Assembly: GCA_016934955.1 (NCBI GenBank)
Contig: JAFGRY010000042.1
Span: 34,516 to 98,515, forward strand
DNA: 64,000 nt
Reading direction: 5' to 3'
DNA from: a bacterium
GTDB taxonomy: Bacteria > Zhuqueibacterota > QNDG01 > JAGLOF01
Positions 1-9,685 of the stretch are shown here, one piece after another. Made by a program: the position numbers and the translations under genes. Positions within the stretch are counted from its first letter, which is position 1. Every line of letters starts with the position of its first letter. The notes below the pieces were generated by a model. It was not told where the DNA came from and did no database searches. It was given only the letters and a program-made list of their open reading frames with translations.

Positions 1-24
1 AAAGACAGAAACGGGATCTTATAT

Positions 25-285
25 TTAAACGGAGATCAGTTTTCGCCAGACAGCCACCCATTTTTGATTTTCAAATGTTAAAACAAACAGATCTTTTCCC
101 GACTCATTATACGGTTTTCCATTCATCTCCCAGGTCAGAGTATAGGCATATGCGGTCGTCGCCGTACAGGTCGGCCGTGTCGAAAAAATTGACGATCTGT
201 TCCATGCCTCTTTTTGCGCAGTCAGAGATTCGTTGTTATCTGCGTATACACGAGTGCCGCCGATGACCCAGACGGTGAAACTCAC
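25..285 (-). CDS. Short NTF2-like (SnoaL/DUF4440-type) protein or fragment
   Basis: This is an 86-residue frame with a GTG start preceded by a GGAGG-type site about nine bases upstream. The C-terminal half reads like the last strands of a SnoaL/DUF4440 fold: an alternating hydrophobic strand, then GKDLFVLTFENQKWVAVWRK, the usual hydrophobic-W-x-hydrophobic ending. The family is normally 120-150 residues, so the N-terminal helices are missing. It may be a remnant or a frameshifted gene. A complete NTF2-like gene lies near 46 kb. The function is unknown and the call is tentative. Confidence 0.35.
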   Translation of the reverse strand: MSFTVWVIGGTRVYADNNESLTAQKEAWNRSSIFSTRPTCTATTAYAYTLTWEMNGKPYNESGKDLFVLTFENQKWVAVWRKLISV

Positions 286-446
286 TCCGGAAATCCTCCA
301 ACCTGGACGGCCCAGGCAACGATACTACATTACTCTTCTTATGTGCTGTAAAACAGATACCTATCATACGCACCAATGGCCGCCATATGACTGTGCACGC
401 AATGGTGCGGCATCAGGGTGAACAGAATATATGGAGAGTGTTATTT

Positions 447-1175
447 TTACCAGATTCCCGGGATAAGACGGTAACGCACCCGTGACGCATATTCGCGGTA
501 GCCCGGAAGCTCGTCCTGAAGGGTACGGTCTTCCAGCGCCGTGCGGATACCGTTGAGTATGATTACCACGATGCACGGGATCGCGACCCAGCGGGAACTG
601 AAGAAGAACGGCGCAGCCATCCAGGCGGCGATTCCGCCCGCGTATCCCGGATGACGCACGACCCGGTACGGACCGGTGTCGATCACGGCGTGGCCGCGAT
701 CGGTCTGAATCCGGACATGGGAGGAAAAGAACGGGTTGACCGTCATCGCCCAGGTACCGAGCATGCTGCCCGTAAAAATCAGGCAAAGCGCAATGATTTG
801 GATGTAGTCGGGAAGATCTGGTGTCCACCCGAAACGCTCATCCAGCCCCGCGACGATCCAGGAAATAAACGGGCCGTAGATCGCTGTCACCGGCAGGAGC
901 ACCCTGTCCCAGGCTTTCACCCCCTCTCTCCGGCCGGCTTCGGCCCGCTCTTTCGCCATGTCGGGATATTTCAGGATGATGAGCGCCCGGCTGGACACGA
1001 GGACGGCCAGGGTCATGCCCGTATAGGCCCAGCCTTCCCACCAGCGAAGACGCCCCGCCGCAATGAAGAGCACCGCCAGCATGACAAGTGTCGTTGCCAG
1101 AAAGCGGATGACCAGTGACCAGGGAATGAGGCCGGTCCCGTTCTCTTTGTCTTTTTGCTTCGATTGTGCATGCAT
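447..1175 (-). CDS. Isoprenylcysteine carboxyl methyltransferase (ICMT)/PEMT-family membrane protein
   Basis: A 242-residue polytopic membrane protein with about five hydrophobic segments. The C-terminal third carries the ICMT/PEMT signature: DTGPYRVVRHPGYAGG, then a hydrophobic hairpin, an acidic E-D stretch and an LPGYREYASRVRYRLIPG tail. In the family the RHPxY region and the tail bind S-adenosylmethionine. In bacteria these proteins are usually of unknown substrate (lipid or small-molecule methylation). It stands alone between the NTF2-like fragment and the glycogen cluster and is not clearly in an operon. The family is recognised with confidence; the substrate is not known. Confidence 0.8.
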   Translation of the reverse strand: MHAQSKQKDKENGTGLIPWSLVIRFLATTLVMLAVLFIAAGRLRWWEGWAYTGMTLAVLVSSRALIILKYPDMAKERAEAGRREGVKAWDRVLLPVTAIYGPFISWIVAGLDERFGWTPDLPDYIQIIALCLIFTGSMLGTWAMTVNPFFSSHVRIQTDRGHAVIDTGPYRVVRHPGYAGGIAAWMAAPFFFSSRWVAIPCIVVIILNGIRTALEDRTLQDELPGYREYASRVRYRLIPGIW

Positions 1176-1287
1176 CGTGTGCCTCGCAAACAGTCGTTGA
1201 GATCTACCTCGATGCTTCCCGGGCTTCCAGAAAAAATCACAGTGATGTCTGCACAGTCCGGTAAAATGACGTCTCCTCTATCACCTG

Positions 1288-1596
1288 TTACAAAACGACA
1301 ACTGAATTATCCACACCGTGTGTACCTGAGGGAATATATTTGTCAGCTTCCCAGTCATTTTCCCATTTCTCATGATCAATCAGGTAGCGGTACTGATACT
1401 CTCTCCCGGTTTCCAGTTCCATAACCAGACTGAAAGACCCATCAGCCAGCTTTTTCATAGGATTCTCGTCGGGACGCCAGTCATTAAACTCTCCCGCTAA
1501 CTGTACGGATTCAGCATTCCCAACTGCCTTTTTCGACATCCTGAAAGTCACTTTGCAGACCGGTCGATTTTTTAAGTAACGTTTTGTTAACGCCAT
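1288..1596 (-). CDS. CBM48/AMPK-type glycogen-binding mini-protein
   Basis: A 102-residue protein that is almost entirely one early-set carbohydrate-binding domain: CKVTFRM, VQLAGEFNDWRPDENPM, FSLVMELETGREYQYRYLID and a final GVDNSVVVL. The paired Trp residues (NDW, ENDWEAD) are typical of glycogen-binding CBM48. The start is the internal ATG at 1596 because AGGGGG lies five bases upstream; an ATG at 1620 has no such site. It follows GH13, GlgX and glycogen synthase on the same strand, so it probably acts on glycogen as a free binding module or regulatory partner. It has no catalytic domain. Confidence 0.8.
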   Translation of the reverse strand: MALTKRYLKNRPVCKVTFRMSKKAVGNAESVQLAGEFNDWRPDENPMKKLADGSFSLVMELETGREYQYRYLIDHEKWENDWEADKYIPSGTHGVDNSVVVL

Positions 1597-1897
1597 GGTA
1601 TCCCCCTGATAGAATTGCAATTGATGCGGACAGCACTTCAGACCGTAATGAACAACGGTATCACAATCAGCGGAAAACTGCTGGAAAATCAGCTTTCACC
1701 GCTATCATGTCTGTGCCGGTAATATCAGAAAGTTTTATTATAAACTCACGATATGCCGGTTAGAATGTAATGAGATTTTTCAGAAAAAGCCACACATATC
1801 ATAATACTTGAATCGAAATCCTGCAATTGATACCTTCCCCTGCGGCCGGATGATTGGATTGTGCACTATGGTCACTCTACCTGAACGGGAGAATCCA
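1597..1897. other. Intergenic region between glycogen synthase and CBM48 genes
   Basis: About 300 bases without a convincing reading frame. It contains the ribosome-binding site of the CBM48 gene at its left end and otherwise A/T-rich sequence. No clear hairpin with a T-run was found, so whether the CBM48 gene has its own promoter cannot be decided by eye. Confidence 0.5.
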
Positions 1898-3679
1898 CTA
1901 TCCCGTAACTTTGACCTTAATGCCGGTTCTTTCGAAAATATCCTCGTACAGTTCAATATATTTCCGGGCCGTATCACGAATATTGAATTTTTGAGTGCTC
2001 TCCCTGATAATCCGCTCCAGCACCCTGCACTTGAACGGTTTGTCATGCCGCCAGAACCGCATTGCCTCGCTTATACCGTAGAGCAAACCATCTGAATTAT
2101 ACTCTTCAAACACAAAGCCGCTCCCTATGAGGCCATTATGTGAGAGATGATGAACCGTATCGGCCAGACCGCCGGTCTTGCGCACTACCGGCGGCGTGCC
2201 GTATATCTGACCCACCACCTGGGGTGTCCCGCAGGGTTCATACAGCGAGGGCATCAGCACAAAATCACCTCCGGCCAGGCCCATCTGACTCAGTTTCCTC
2301 TCAAATGAACTGTAACGGACACGGTCAGGGAACTGTTCCTGCAGTTGCTTTGCCCGGGACACCAGCTCGGTATCCCCATTGGCAACAATCGCAATCTGAA
2401 TTCGCTCCCATGTGCAATCGGACATCAAAGCCGGGATAATCGCCAGGAGCAGTTCGAACCCTTTCTGCGGCCGGGCGATGCGTGAAGGCCAGAAAAAGAC
2501 AGGTGCATCCGGATCGATACGCAGCCCCATCTGTTTCTGAAGCAATTCTTTGTTCCTGGCCTTCCCTTCCCCGAGGCAGAGCACGTCCTTGGCTTGATCC
2601 GGCTCATACCAGTAGTTGTATGCGATCAGGGGATCTACTCTGGGATCCGCTTGGCTGGTTGGTGCATTGCGTATTCCCGAGGCTCTTCCCTTTTCATATC
2701 GCTCGATCACGATCGAACGCATGTATTCAGACATCAGGTTGTACTCTTTGAAATAGCCTTCAACGATCTCCTTGAGAAAAGTCTTGCTGACTGTGTTGAT
2801 ATGGTCTGCGGCATAAAGGCCGGATGTCATAAAATCAACCCAGGGATCCTTGTTCATCAGCTGATCGAAGGTTCCGAAGCTTTTCGCCTTTTTATCATCA
2901 ATGATCAGGTGCCGCCAGAACGGGCTGATATCAATACTTTTTTCCCTCAGTTTACTGACCTGATCATGCATGGTGAAGACATTGTGAAAAGTCATCAGGC
3001 TCTGCATGCGCAGACTGCGGGCGGCGGGTGGAATCAATCCGGTCATCCAGTCGTTGCAATGCACCAACACATGTTTGTAGCGGTTTTTCAGCCGCGGGAG
3101 CAGCCGAGAGATTACGCCCCGCATGAATGCGATTGCCCTTTTCAAATTAATATCATCAATTCCCACAGACTTGTCATCATACACCCGTCGGGCGAACTTG
3201 AATATATCATCGGTGATCATATGAATACGGCCGGTGGCCGTAATCGTCGTTCGCAGCAAGTTATAGTCGCGCTCGGTGATCTGCTTCAGGTCCTGGAAGA
3301 GCGATTTGTACTCCGGCAGAGTCACATGTACATTGACACCCTGTTCGTTCAGCTCAGTGATCAGAGCAGCGGAGATATCAGACAGTCCTCCTCCGTCGCC
3401 GGTAGTGATATAGTTGGCCAGAGAGCCCATATTTGCCGGCAGATGAACAATTTCCGGAGTAGCGACCAGGATGAGCGGGAGGCTGCGGTTGTAGAGTACG
3501 TAGGGCGGCTGAGCAGCGTCAATGATTTCACTGAGACCCGATCGTACTTGAGAACGTGTCTCCTGCCAGAGCTCGATCTGCGATAGAGAAGGTGTTTGAG
3601 AAACGAATTTCTTTTCAAATGTATCGAGTATCTTATTAACCCGTTTTTCAATCTTCCGCATTCGTTTTTCACTGTTCAT
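1898..3679 (-). CDS. glgA: Glycogen/starch synthase, GT5-like, with altered N-terminal substrate loop
   Basis: A 593-residue GT-B glycosyltransferase. The C-terminal domain is classic GlgA: PSRIARPQKGFELLL, then MPSLYEPCGTPQVVGQIYG with the conserved catalytic-site Glu, and a TGGLADTV loop. The N-terminal domain begins after a charged helical leader of about 60 residues. Where GlgA normally has K-x-G-G-L (binding of ADP-glucose), this protein has D95-G-G-G-L, so the Lys is replaced. The enzyme should extend alpha-1,4-glucan from a nucleotide sugar, but donor preference may differ. A strong GGAGGAG site supports the start. It lies 114 bases after glgX on the same strand. Confidence 0.85.
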   Translation of the reverse strand: MNSEKRMRKIEKRVNKILDTFEKKFVSQTPSLSQIELWQETRSQVRSGLSEIIDAAQPPYVLYNRSLPLILVATPEIVHLPANMGSLANYITTGDGGGLSDISAALITELNEQGVNVHVTLPEYKSLFQDLKQITERDYNLLRTTITATGRIHMITDDIFKFARRVYDDKSVGIDDINLKRAIAFMRGVISRLLPRLKNRYKHVLVHCNDWMTGLIPPAARSLRMQSLMTFHNVFTMHDQVSKLREKSIDISPFWRHLIIDDKKAKSFGTFDQLMNKDPWVDFMTSGLYAADHINTVSKTFLKEIVEGYFKEYNLMSEYMRSIVIERYEKGRASGIRNAPTSQADPRVDPLIAYNYWYEPDQAKDVLCLGEGKARNKELLQKQMGLRIDPDAPVFFWPSRIARPQKGFELLLAIIPALMSDCTWERIQIAIVANGDTELVSRAKQLQEQFPDRVRYSSFERKLSQMGLAGGDFVLMPSLYEPCGTPQVVGQIYGTPPVVRKTGGLADTVHHLSHNGLIGSGFVFEEYNSDGLLYGISEAMRFWRHDKPFKCRVLERIIRESTQKFNIRDTARKYIELYEDIFERTGIKVKVTG

Positions 3680-3793
3680 CTTTTCACTCCTCCATGGCTC
3701 CCGGAAAAAATCATTCCCCCGAATACCGGGATCGGGGAATCCGTACCGAATCCAGATTTTCCCGGCTCAAAAGAGTCGGCGGGACAAGACCTC

Positions 3794-5920
3794 TTACCGG
3801 GCAATCAGAACGACGACGCTTCTCCCTCCCGCCTTGTAGAACTCCTGTTGTTTCAGCCGGGTGCCATGATCAGCCTCGAGAAAATCCTTTCCAGGCGGCT
3901 CGGCCGTATCTACTATGCGATGCCAGTGCAAAGAATGGTGCTGCGGAAGCTTCATAACCATGGCCCGGCGGTAACTGTTAAAGATAAAAAATAAAAAATA
4001 CTGCCGCTTGTCACTGGCCGTTTCACTGCCGTCCAGCTGGAAAGCGATAGTCCGTTTTTTGTAATCATCCCAGGAAGGCGGCTGCAGGTTCCGCCCGAAC
4101 CACTGGATGTCGGGAACATTGTTCCCGTTGAAATCAAATCCTGCTACGTAGGTTTTACTGAATCTTGTCAGAAACCTCTTTCGGAACGCAATCGCTTTCC
4201 GGAAAAATTCATGGATATCCCCGTGTCGGGTGAGCCTGTCCCAGTCAAACCAGCTCAGGTCATTATCCTGGCAGTAGGCATTATTATTACCATGCTGGGT
4301 ACGCAGCATTTCGTCACCGCCCAGGATCATGGGGGTCCCCGCCGAAAAGAGAAGCAGGCAGATACTGTTTTTAATCAATCGCATTCTCATGAAAAGGACG
4401 CGCCGCAGGCTTGTCCGTCCTTCTCTGCCACAGTTCCAGGAGTAATTATCATTGGTGCCGTCCCGGTTCTCTTCCAGATTGTCTTCATTGTGCTTCCAGT
4501 TATAGCTGAACAGATCGTAGAGGGTGAAGCCGTCATGACAGGTAATAAAATTCACACTATGACACGGCTGCCGACCCGAACGTCTGAACAGGTCTTCCGA
4601 GCCGGTCACTCTCCCGCCAAGATCCCGAACCTGATTATAATCACCTCGGATGAAGCGGCGCGCCGTATCCCGAAATCTTCCGTTCCATTCCATCCAGGGG
4701 GCGGGAAACTGCCCCAGGCCGTATGTCATCAGGTCCCAGGGCTCGGCGATCAATTTGATCCGGCTCAGCATCGGATCACTGGAGACGGCACGGAAAAACG
4801 ATGCGGTGACATCAAGGCGGCCGTTCTGTTTGCCCAGTACGGTAGCCAGATCGAACCGGAATCCATCCACATGCATCTCTCTCACCCAGTACCGGAGCGA
4901 ATCGATAATGAGCCGCAGTACCTGAGGATGTCCTATATTGATCGTATTGCCTGTCCCGGTTTCATTTACATACCCCCGGGCCGGACCGCCGTGGGCCGCA
5001 GCCAGCTGGTAATATGCCGGATTGTCTATCCCCCTGAAACAGAGGCTCGGCCCCATCTCGCTGCCTTCGCCTGTATGATTATATACTACATCAAGAATGA
5101 TCTCAATGCCCTCTTTATGCAGAGCCTTCACCAGTTCCTTGAATTCATCCACCTGACAGCCGTAGGAGCTGCCCGTGCCGAATCGCCAGCCCGGCGCGAA
5201 AAAACCGATGGTGTTATACCCCCAGTAATCGGTTAATCCCCTGCCGGCAAGGAACCCGGGATTGTAGGACTCCTGTACCGGCAGCAGCTCCACAGCATTG
5301 ATCCCGAGTCTTTTCAGGTGGGGAATTTTTTCGATGAACCCCTTGAAAGTGCCGGGAGCATGCACCCGGGCGGATCGGTCTCTCGTAAATCCCCGTACAT
5401 GCACTTCATATACAATAAGCTGTTCGCAGGGGATGCCGGGGTGCTTGTCATCCTCCCAGTCAAAGCTGTTTGCCAGGGCCACGCATTTAGGCACCAGCCT
5501 GCCGTTATCTTCCTCACTGAACGACAGATCACCGGCGGCGTCATCTGGATTGTACCCCAGCAGCCGCGGATCGCCGTACGAAAACGGGCCGGTCAGCGCC
5601 CTGGCATAGGGATCGATCAGCAGTTTATGGTGATTAAACCGGAGACCCTTTTCCGGGATATACGATCCCTTTACCCGGTACGCATAAAGCTGGCCATGGC
5701 CGACACCGTGAACAACGACATGCCAGATGTCCTCGGTTTTATACGGGATACGGATACTATCGGTCGGCTCGTCTCCTGGATCATCATAAAGCAGCAGATA
5801 GACCGCCTCTGCCGTTGAGGAAAAAATGGCGAATTGAATGCCATCCTCCCGGACCACCGCTCCCTGCGGATAGCTTTCACCCTTGGACAGTTTCTTGTTG
5901 GTTCGGTGTTCCAGTTTCAT
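3794..5920 (-). CDS. glgX: Glycogen debranching enzyme (isoamylase type)
   Basis: A 708-residue GH13_11-type protein hydrolysing alpha-1,6 branches. An N-terminal CBM48 domain (YPQGAVVREDGIQFAIFSST) precedes the TIM barrel. Visible GH13 regions are DVVYNHTGEGSE (region I), DGFRFDLATVLG (nucleophile Asp), LIAEPWDL (acid/base Glu) and FITCHDGF (region IV). The MILGGDEMLRTQHGNNNAYCQDN loop is typical of GlgX. The ATG at 5920 lies one base after the TGA of the upstream GH13 gene, indicating translational coupling; the upstream in-frame ATG at 5947 would overlap that gene and is less likely. Confidence 0.93.
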   Translation of the reverse strand: MKLEHRTNKKLSKGESYPQGAVVREDGIQFAIFSSTAEAVYLLLYDDPGDEPTDSIRIPYKTEDIWHVVVHGVGHGQLYAYRVKGSYIPEKGLRFNHHKLLIDPYARALTGPFSYGDPRLLGYNPDDAAGDLSFSEEDNGRLVPKCVALANSFDWEDDKHPGIPCEQLIVYEVHVRGFTRDRSARVHAPGTFKGFIEKIPHLKRLGINAVELLPVQESYNPGFLAGRGLTDYWGYNTIGFFAPGWRFGTGSSYGCQVDEFKELVKALHKEGIEIILDVVYNHTGEGSEMGPSLCFRGIDNPAYYQLAAAHGGPARGYVNETGTGNTINIGHPQVLRLIIDSLRYWVREMHVDGFRFDLATVLGKQNGRLDVTASFFRAVSSDPMLSRIKLIAEPWDLMTYGLGQFPAPWMEWNGRFRDTARRFIRGDYNQVRDLGGRVTGSEDLFRRSGRQPCHSVNFITCHDGFTLYDLFSYNWKHNEDNLEENRDGTNDNYSWNCGREGRTSLRRVLFMRMRLIKNSICLLLFSAGTPMILGGDEMLRTQHGNNNAYCQDNDLSWFDWDRLTRHGDIHEFFRKAIAFRKRFLTRFSKTYVAGFDFNGNNVPDIQWFGRNLQPPSWDDYKKRTIAFQLDGSETASDKRQYFLFFIFNSYRRAMVMKLPQHHSLHWHRIVDTAEPPGKDFLEADHGTRLKQQEFYKAGGRSVVVLIAR

Positions 5921-5921
5921 C

Positions 5922-8900
5922 TCATTTTCCAGGGCCGGACAGTGCATCCAGCATTTTTTCGACCTGATACCCCGCCTGCAGGGCAGTCTTCTTCAGATTG
6001 GACAATTTTTTCGTCTGACTGAATGCCGGATGCTCCAGGAGGGTGATCAGGAGGAGCATATCCAGCAGATACTCAAACGATTCTTTATGAAACCAGAGCA
6101 GATCATGATAACGGTGCACTCCCAGGTACCAGCGGGCAGATTCGTGACGAAAAAGCCGCCGCATGATTCCGGCGGGATCGACCCTGTCCGGTTCGATTCG
6201 AATTTCCGAAAGTATGTGAATCAGCTGAATGCTGCTGGATACCTCATCCCGGGTCAGTCCCGTCCCTTTAAATGCCAGCTCCAGAGCATGGCCGAATTGA
6301 TACTCATCCAGCATGGCCCGGCTTCGGGCGCCGGCTTCCTCCTGCTGCGTCTGCAGGGATCCCAGATCGCCGCAGATAATCCAGCCCGCCAGAACAGCGC
6401 GGACAGGGAGACGCTTCTGCATAGACAGGAGCCGTTTGCTTTCCCGGACTAATCCTTTCGCTGTTACGGCGGGAACAGTCTCGAAACGAATGAAACGGGA
6501 AAGCCGGGCAGCAGTCGATTTTTTCAGCGAAGCAAGTCCATCACTGTATCCGCTGAATACCGCGACCTCCTCAAAAAAGCTGTTAACCAGGTGTATGAGC
6601 AGGCTGCTCTGAGCAAGTTCCGGTTCCTGTCCTCCGGTCAGCAGCCTCCGGAACGGTTCACTATGGAGCAAAGAACCGAGCTGATCATGCATCGGTTTGA
6701 AGATCAGATCCCTTGCTACAGTATCGAGGTCGGGCACCCCGTGGCCGTCAAGGAAGGCCTCCAGCCGTGCATACTTCCCGTCGGTATCCCTCACTTCCCG
6801 TATATCCAGAAAGACGTGGCACGTGAATGCCTCCAGGGAAACAAACAATCCCTCACTGCAGAGCAGGCTGCTCCGCCGTATATAGGTCAATCCCGACACC
6901 TGATCCCTGAACAGCACGTAGCAGTCGGGATCACCACTCAGGTTCAGACCGTCTTTCAGCACCCGCTGCTGTAAAATCTTCCCGCTTTCCCCGGCTGCAT
7001 CCTCTGTCAGATATGCGGCCGAGGTTTTAATCCACCCAGATGTCCGGTCGTATGTATTGTGATAGACCACCAGACTGCGCTCTTCGCCCGCACGGTTGGA
7101 ATAGGCAAACACGTTCTCATTGACTCCACCGTCTGCGGTATAAAAATCGTAAAGCAGAAAGTTTTCCACGCCGGAGAAGATCCACCGCTTTCTCAGGACG
7201 GGGAAAATCTCCCGTTCGTGCCGTTCGACAAGGGAGTGATCCGGGCGCTCCTCCATCCGGGGATAGCGGTACTCCATGCCGTACTTCTCAGTGAAGCCCT
7301 CGATCTGTCCGTGGCCGAACATGGGCAGGCCAGGAAGGGTTGCCATCAGTATACACACCCCAAAATACTTGTCATCACGGCCAAACTGGGCGATTGCCGT
7401 ATCTTCATCCGGATTATTCATGAAGTTGACAAAGCGTTTTAATATTTCCGGATTGTATTCCAGGGTTTCCTTGATCACTCTCCTGTATCCGGCATTGTCT
7501 TCCATCTTCAGCATATTCATGAAAGCACTGTTGTACACTCGGTGCATCCCCAGGGTTCGGACGAAATAGCCTTCAAGCATCCAGAATGCTTCAGCCAGCA
7601 GGAGCGTATCGGGCGCCTCTTCGGCGACCCGGTCTACAACCTCACGCCAGAATTCCACCGGCATGGCCCGGTTGAACTCTTCCAGGGAAATGGATTGACC
7701 GGCACGCGAAGGTATGGCCCCCCCGCTCCCCGGTTCCGGGTACCAGAGCCGTCTGATATGTTTCTTTACCAGGGTCATGGCCGCGTCCAGGCGGATAACC
7801 GGAAAATTCCTGGCCACGTGAATAATAGTCCTGATCACCGCCTCACGCGCAGCGGGATTGAGAAAATCAATCTGGGCTGTATCGTTCCAGGGCATACTGG
7901 TCCCGTCATTTCCATGATACAGGTACCGCACAGATCCCGTCGAATGATCAACACGTTTGAAGACAACCGCGGCATCGGTTCGGTCATAATAGTGGCTCTC
8001 AAGATAAATACCGACTCTGCCGTCTTCGGACAGGTTGGGTCCTTCAAATTGATAGGAGGGATAAGGAGGTTCGTCCAGACCGATGAACCAGTCCGGATGT
8101 TCGATTACCCAGCGGGCATCGATGCCGACATGATTGGGCACCATATCTCCCGCCATGCGGATCCCCCGTCTCCAGGCTCGCTTCTTCAGGGCATGAAATG
8201 AATCCCAGCCCCCCAGGTCCTCGGAAATCTCATAATCGTTCAGGGAATACGCCGAGGCCTCTGCTTCAGAATTTCCGCAAAGATGTTTGATCTTTTTCGA
8301 AGCTGCGCTTCGCCTCCATATCCCGATAAACCAGAGCACGGTCAAGCCGCGCCTCGCCAGTTCATCAAGCTCCTCATCGGGTATGTCGTTCAGGTACCGG
8401 ATCCAGCGGCCGTATTTCCGGGACAGCTGCTCCAGCCAGACGAACGCATTTTTTGCTATCATCACCACTTTTGGCATCCAGTCCAGATCTTTACTGAATG
8501 CTTCCGTCTCTTCCTCCAATTCCTTGTAGTGGGGAGGATGAATCGTTCCGTGTCCGGTTCCCAATCCGCCGAAACGGATGCGGTTCTCCTCTTCCAGCAG
8601 ATCGAGACCGGAAAGGATCCGGGAAAGGAACGGACCGAGCAACGCACTCCATTTCTTCAGTATAAAAGAAAGCTGCCCGGGGAAAGAGGTCGGCGCCACT
8701 TTGACCGGCTCCAGCAGCAATTCAGGGATTGACTGGTTGTCTGGTCCGAACCGGGGCTGACCGTCAAAGAACTCGGCAAGCAATGATATGAACTGTCGGT
8801 AGTCCGACCGGGCGGACAGTTCAGCCTCGTCGATCAGGTCCTGATATGGTGAAAAAGCCGGATTGCGGTTTGCGAGCCAGAGCATGAGCAGTTCTTCCAG

Positions 8901-9377
8901 AAGCAGATGCCTGTTGGGAATGGCCTCTGTCCCGTAACTCAGATAATCCGCCGGCTCCTGCTCGTTGCGGTAGACACGCAGAGGAGGAAATAGATCGATA
9001 AAAATCTGCAGCACCCTGTCCACCACGTCTGTTCCCAGCCCTGCCTGGAGGTACTCCAGCAATCCGCCCAGTACGCCGGGGTGCTCCTCCCGGTACCGTC
9101 CGAGCAGCCAATGGTTGATCTCGTCAATGAGTCCCATGGCATGGATGTCGCCGCTGTGCACGGCCCGTTCCGGGAAACGGATCACATCCCGTTTGGCGTT
9201 CATTTGCTGTGCAAATTTCCGGACCATATAAAAATCGGCAAAAACCACGTTGCCGGAAAGCCCGTAAAGACCCTCATCAAATTGGTAGTAATCTCTGGCC
9301 TTACGCGATATGTGCAGCTCAAGCAGGGGTTTGTGAAAAATCCAGCTGTTCCAGGACTCATTGACAAGTCTGATCAT
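5922..9377 (-). CDS. Very large GH13 alpha-amylase-family protein of the glycogen cluster
   Basis: About 1,150 residues. The central GH13 barrel shows GDMVPNHVGIDARW (region I), FPVIRLDAAMTL (nucleophile Asp), LLLAEAFWMLEG (acid/base Glu) and NFMNNPDED (region IV, with the usual NHD replaced). Around 400 residues precede the barrel and around 400 follow it, mostly helical by composition; this is far longer than an ordinary amylase of 450-700 residues. It is the first gene of a GH13-glgX-glgA run and is coupled to glgX. ATG at 9377 (GGAAAA upstream) is preferred; a GTG at 9416 would add 13 residues. Precise activity (amylase, glucanotransferase) is not resolved. Confidence 0.8.
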   Translation of the reverse strand: MIRLVNESWNSWIFHKPLLELHISRKARDYYQFDEGLYGLSGNVVFADFYMVRKFAQQMNAKRDVIRFPERAVHSGDIHAMGLIDEINHWLLGRYREEHPGVLGGLLEYLQAGLGTDVVDRVLQIFIDLFPPLRVYRNEQEPADYLSYGTEAIPNRHLLLEELLMLWLANRNPAFSPYQDLIDEAELSARSDYRQFISLLAEFFDGQPRFGPDNQSIPELLLEPVKVAPTSFPGQLSFILKKWSALLGPFLSRILSGLDLLEEENRIRFGGLGTGHGTIHPPHYKELEEETEAFSKDLDWMPKVVMIAKNAFVWLEQLSRKYGRWIRYLNDIPDEELDELARRGLTVLWFIGIWRRSAASKKIKHLCGNSEAEASAYSLNDYEISEDLGGWDSFHALKKRAWRRGIRMAGDMVPNHVGIDARWVIEHPDWFIGLDEPPYPSYQFEGPNLSEDGRVGIYLESHYYDRTDAAVVFKRVDHSTGSVRYLYHGNDGTSMPWNDTAQIDFLNPAAREAVIRTIIHVARNFPVIRLDAAMTLVKKHIRRLWYPEPGSGGAIPSRAGQSISLEEFNRAMPVEFWREVVDRVAEEAPDTLLLAEAFWMLEGYFVRTLGMHRVYNSAFMNMLKMEDNAGYRRVIKETLEYNPEILKRFVNFMNNPDEDTAIAQFGRDDKYFGVCILMATLPGLPMFGHGQIEGFTEKYGMEYRYPRMEERPDHSLVERHEREIFPVLRKRWIFSGVENFLLYDFYTADGGVNENVFAYSNRAGEERSLVVYHNTYDRTSGWIKTSAAYLTEDAAGESGKILQQRVLKDGLNLSGDPDCYVLFRDQVSGLTYIRRSSLLCSEGLFVSLEAFTCHVFLDIREVRDTDGKYARLEAFLDGHGVPDLDTVARDLIFKPMHDQLGSLLHSEPFRRLLTGGQEPELAQSSLLIHLVNSFFEEVAVFSGYSDGLASLKKSTAARLSRFIRFETVPAVTAKGLVRESKRLLSMQKRLPVRAVLAGWIICGDLGSLQTQQEEAGARSRAMLDEYQFGHALELAFKGTGLTRDEVSSSIQLIHILSEIRIEPDRVDPAGIMRRLFRHESARWYLGVHRYHDLLWFHKESFEYLLDMLLLITLLEHPAFSQTKKLSNLKKTALQAGYQVEKMLDALSGPGK

Positions 9378-9685
9378 GATAGTTTTCCGAATAGGAAGGA
9401 TGTTTTTTGTCTTCACATCTTGTCACTCACTTTGCGTATAATGTACGGATAAAAGATATAAAAATCATTATTTTTATGTTAGAATCGTTCTATTTCCCGG
9501 GGAGTGACCATACAATCGCGGGATCAGGGACAGGTCAACGGAGATTGTACACTACTATCCTGAATACATACAGGACACAAGAGGCGCATAAAACGGTGTC
9601 ATTTCCAGAGCCCGCATAAAAAAATCCCGGAGTGCCGCTGCCCGTCGGCTTTCTCCGGGATTCTGTCACCCTGATGGTACGAGGG
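9378..9685. other. Intergenic region upstream of the glycogen cluster
   Basis: About 300 bases without a gene. The left, A/T-rich part (9420-9490) should hold the promoter of the GH13-glgX-glgA run. The right part holds the terminator of the phosphatase gene at 9623-9662. No protein-coding signal was seen. Confidence 0.6.
9623..9662 (-). terminator. Rho-independent terminator of the phytase/phosphatase operon
   Basis: A 10-bp perfect stem (AATCCCGGAG/CTCCGGGATT) continues inward as GCCG/CGGC. On the minus strand it is followed by a run of seven T. It lies 24 bases past the stop of the phosphatase gene and closes the leftward transcription unit. Confidence 0.85.
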
